From Zygnema cylindricum (Eukaryota; Streptophyta; Zygnematophyceae; Zygnematales; Zygnemataceae), in assembly GCA_037447655.1 (NCBI GenBank), contig JBBHKE010002394.1, forward strand, positions 1 through 16,529: 16,529 bases of DNA, written 5' to 3'. The first letter of the stretch is position 1, and the number at the start of each line of letters is the position of its first letter. Of this stretch, positions 15,666 to 16,529 are shown piece by piece. Position numbers and translations under genes: made by a program. A model generated the notes under the pieces. The model saw nothing but the letters and a program-made list of their open reading frames with translations, had not been told where the DNA came from and ran no database searches.

Positions 15666-16190
15666 CCTTTCAGCTACCCCATTTTTTTCTGGATTATTCG
15701 GTACAGTTTTTGGATGCTGAACCCCCTCATCTCTCTAGTATTTCTCAAACTAGTTCGAGGTGTGCTCTCACCCATTATCACTCCTTATTCACTTAATAGG
15801 GGTTCCGTATAACTTCTCACTCCAGGCATCGTATTCTTTAAAGTACTTTGATGTTTCAGACTTTGTTTTTAGAAAGTATACTTTAGAATATCTGGACCAA
15901 TCACTAGTAATTTTCAGCATATACCTCTTCCCCCCAACCGAAGGTACTCTTGCTGGTCCCTATATATCTGTGTGGACCAGATCTAGTACTTTATCACCTC
16001 TATACGTGGTAGTTTTTGGAAAGCGGAGATTGTGAGCCTTACCTTGTGCAAAGCCACTACAATCATCCATCTTTTCATTATCCCCAAACTGAATGCCTTC
16101 TACTACACCCAGCCTCTTCATTTCTCTCAGCCTATCAAAATGCACATGCCCCAACCGCTTATGCCATATCATCAAGCTTGGGACACCACC
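15666..16190 (-). pseudogene. pol: Element D GAG-pre-integrase and integrase core
   Basis: The zinc domain begins MIWHKRLGHVHFD (H-x4-H), but the second cysteine of C-x2-C is Phe (CSGFAQGK; TTT at 16052-16050, one base from TGT). The first catalytic Asp is in LVHTDI (15968-15966), followed by an in-frame TAG (15962-15960). The core continues in this frame with GGKRYMLKITSDWSRY and YFLKTKSETS to RSDNG (second Asp, 15779-15777); an indel just after it shifts the frame. The third catalytic residue, Glu, is kept in NGVAERLNRT (GAA at 15671-15669). Apart from the stop, indel and zinc change, the core is better preserved than in element B. Confidence 0.87.
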
Positions 16191-16529
16191 ATAGTAAGCA
16201 CTCTTTTTTTTACTACTCAGGTTAAGCCCAAACATTCCTTGGCTACCCTTGTCTGATGTGAAGTAGACTTCAACTCCATACTTAGGTGTAAAGACTCCCT
16301 TTCTAGTGAAAGTATCAAAATCCTTGTCATCTAATACAGAAGAAGACACAAGATTTTTACTCAGCTGAGGAATGCAGAGCACATCTGAGAAGGTGAGCAT
16401 AGAAGTCTTACCCTCCACTAAAACTTTCATATCTACCAAGCCCACTAGATCTGTGGTAACTACTTTCCCATCCCCATACTTTATTTCTACAGTAGGGATC
16501 TTTCTTAGCTTAGTGAAGAGGTTCCTTTC
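16191..16529 (-). pseudogene. pol: Element D protease, C-terminal part (partial at the window edge)
   Basis: Open without a stop from the right edge into the integrase zinc domain. FTKLRKIPTVEIKYGDG and DVLCIPQLSKNLVSSSVLDD match the protease of element B (6590-6400) and the general copia protease second block, in which a conserved hydrophobic run precedes 'P-x-L-x-x-N-L-x-S'. The Asp-Ser/Thr-Gly active site lies just beyond the window. No stop falls in this part, in contrast to element B, which has a TAG at 6547. Confidence 0.85.

Larger units (their letters stand above)
12354..16529 (-). mobile_element. Copia-type LTR retrotransposon D, 3' part (runs off the right edge)
   Basis: On the minus strand the order is protease end (from 16529), GAG-pre-integrase (about 16190), integrase core (to 15665), integrase C-terminus and linker (to 14937), RT (14930-13879), RNase H (to 13479), polypurine tract (13367-13357) and 3' LTR (13356-12354). 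The protein segments are clearly similar to those of element B (for example RNPRxPSIPASDFEGGRR and NCTRPDIA) but not close copies. Gag, the protease active site and the 5' LTR lie beyond the window. CCAAC at 12349-12353 would be its target duplication. D is inserted in the LTR of E and is therefore younger than E. Confidence 0.92.

Overview
This is a eukaryotic repeat-rich window that consists almost entirely of decayed, partly nested Ty1/copia-type LTR retrotransposons. No host protein-coding gene can be supported. The domain order gag - protease - integrase - reverse transcriptase - RNase H (integrase before RT) identifies the Copia/Pseudoviridae-like group. The primer-binding sites match the anticodon arm of initiator-Met tRNA (TGGGCCCATAACC), as in Drosophila copia, so priming by a half-tRNA is likely. 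This points to an animal (perhaps arthropod) host rather than a plant, but the species cannot be fixed from this sequence.

Layout. (1) Element A, minus strand, 1-1802: partial gag running off the left edge, with one in-frame stop, then PBS and a 968-bp 5' LTR (835-1802). (2) 1803-2519: AT-rich non-coding DNA with a dense cluster of an ATTAGCGTAA-like 10-mer. (3) Element B, minus strand, 2520-8710: complete in extent, with LTRs of 902 and 901 bp, PBS, polypurine tract and a probable 5-bp target duplication (AACAA/GACAA). Its coding region is broken by many stops and frameshifts, and the LTRs differ by roughly 7-9% by eye. (4) 8716-9593: non-coding flank with two short tandem repeats. (5) Element C, plus strand, about 9594-11262: a different copia lineage with a probable 394-bp LTR, PBS, gag, zinc knuckle and protease; it ends before integrase. 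(6) 11263-11915: non-coding DNA with nothing recognisable. (7) Element E, plus strand: the first 438 bp of an LTR (11916-12353), interrupted by (8) element D, minus strand, 12354-16529, which runs off the right edge. D has a 1003-bp 3' LTR, RNase H, RT, integrase and the end of protease.

Two architectural features stand out. First, the gag reading frame starts inside the LTR and reads through the PBS in A, B and C; the LTR of D ends with the same start. Second, each A/B/D/E-type LTR carries an antisense tRNA-like module: A box, B box about 60-70 bp later, usually a T-run, then a conserved AGCCATGGCT palindrome. It sits at nearly the same distance from the U3 end in LTRs that otherwise differ strongly. 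None of the elements could make an intact polyprotein from the sequence seen here.
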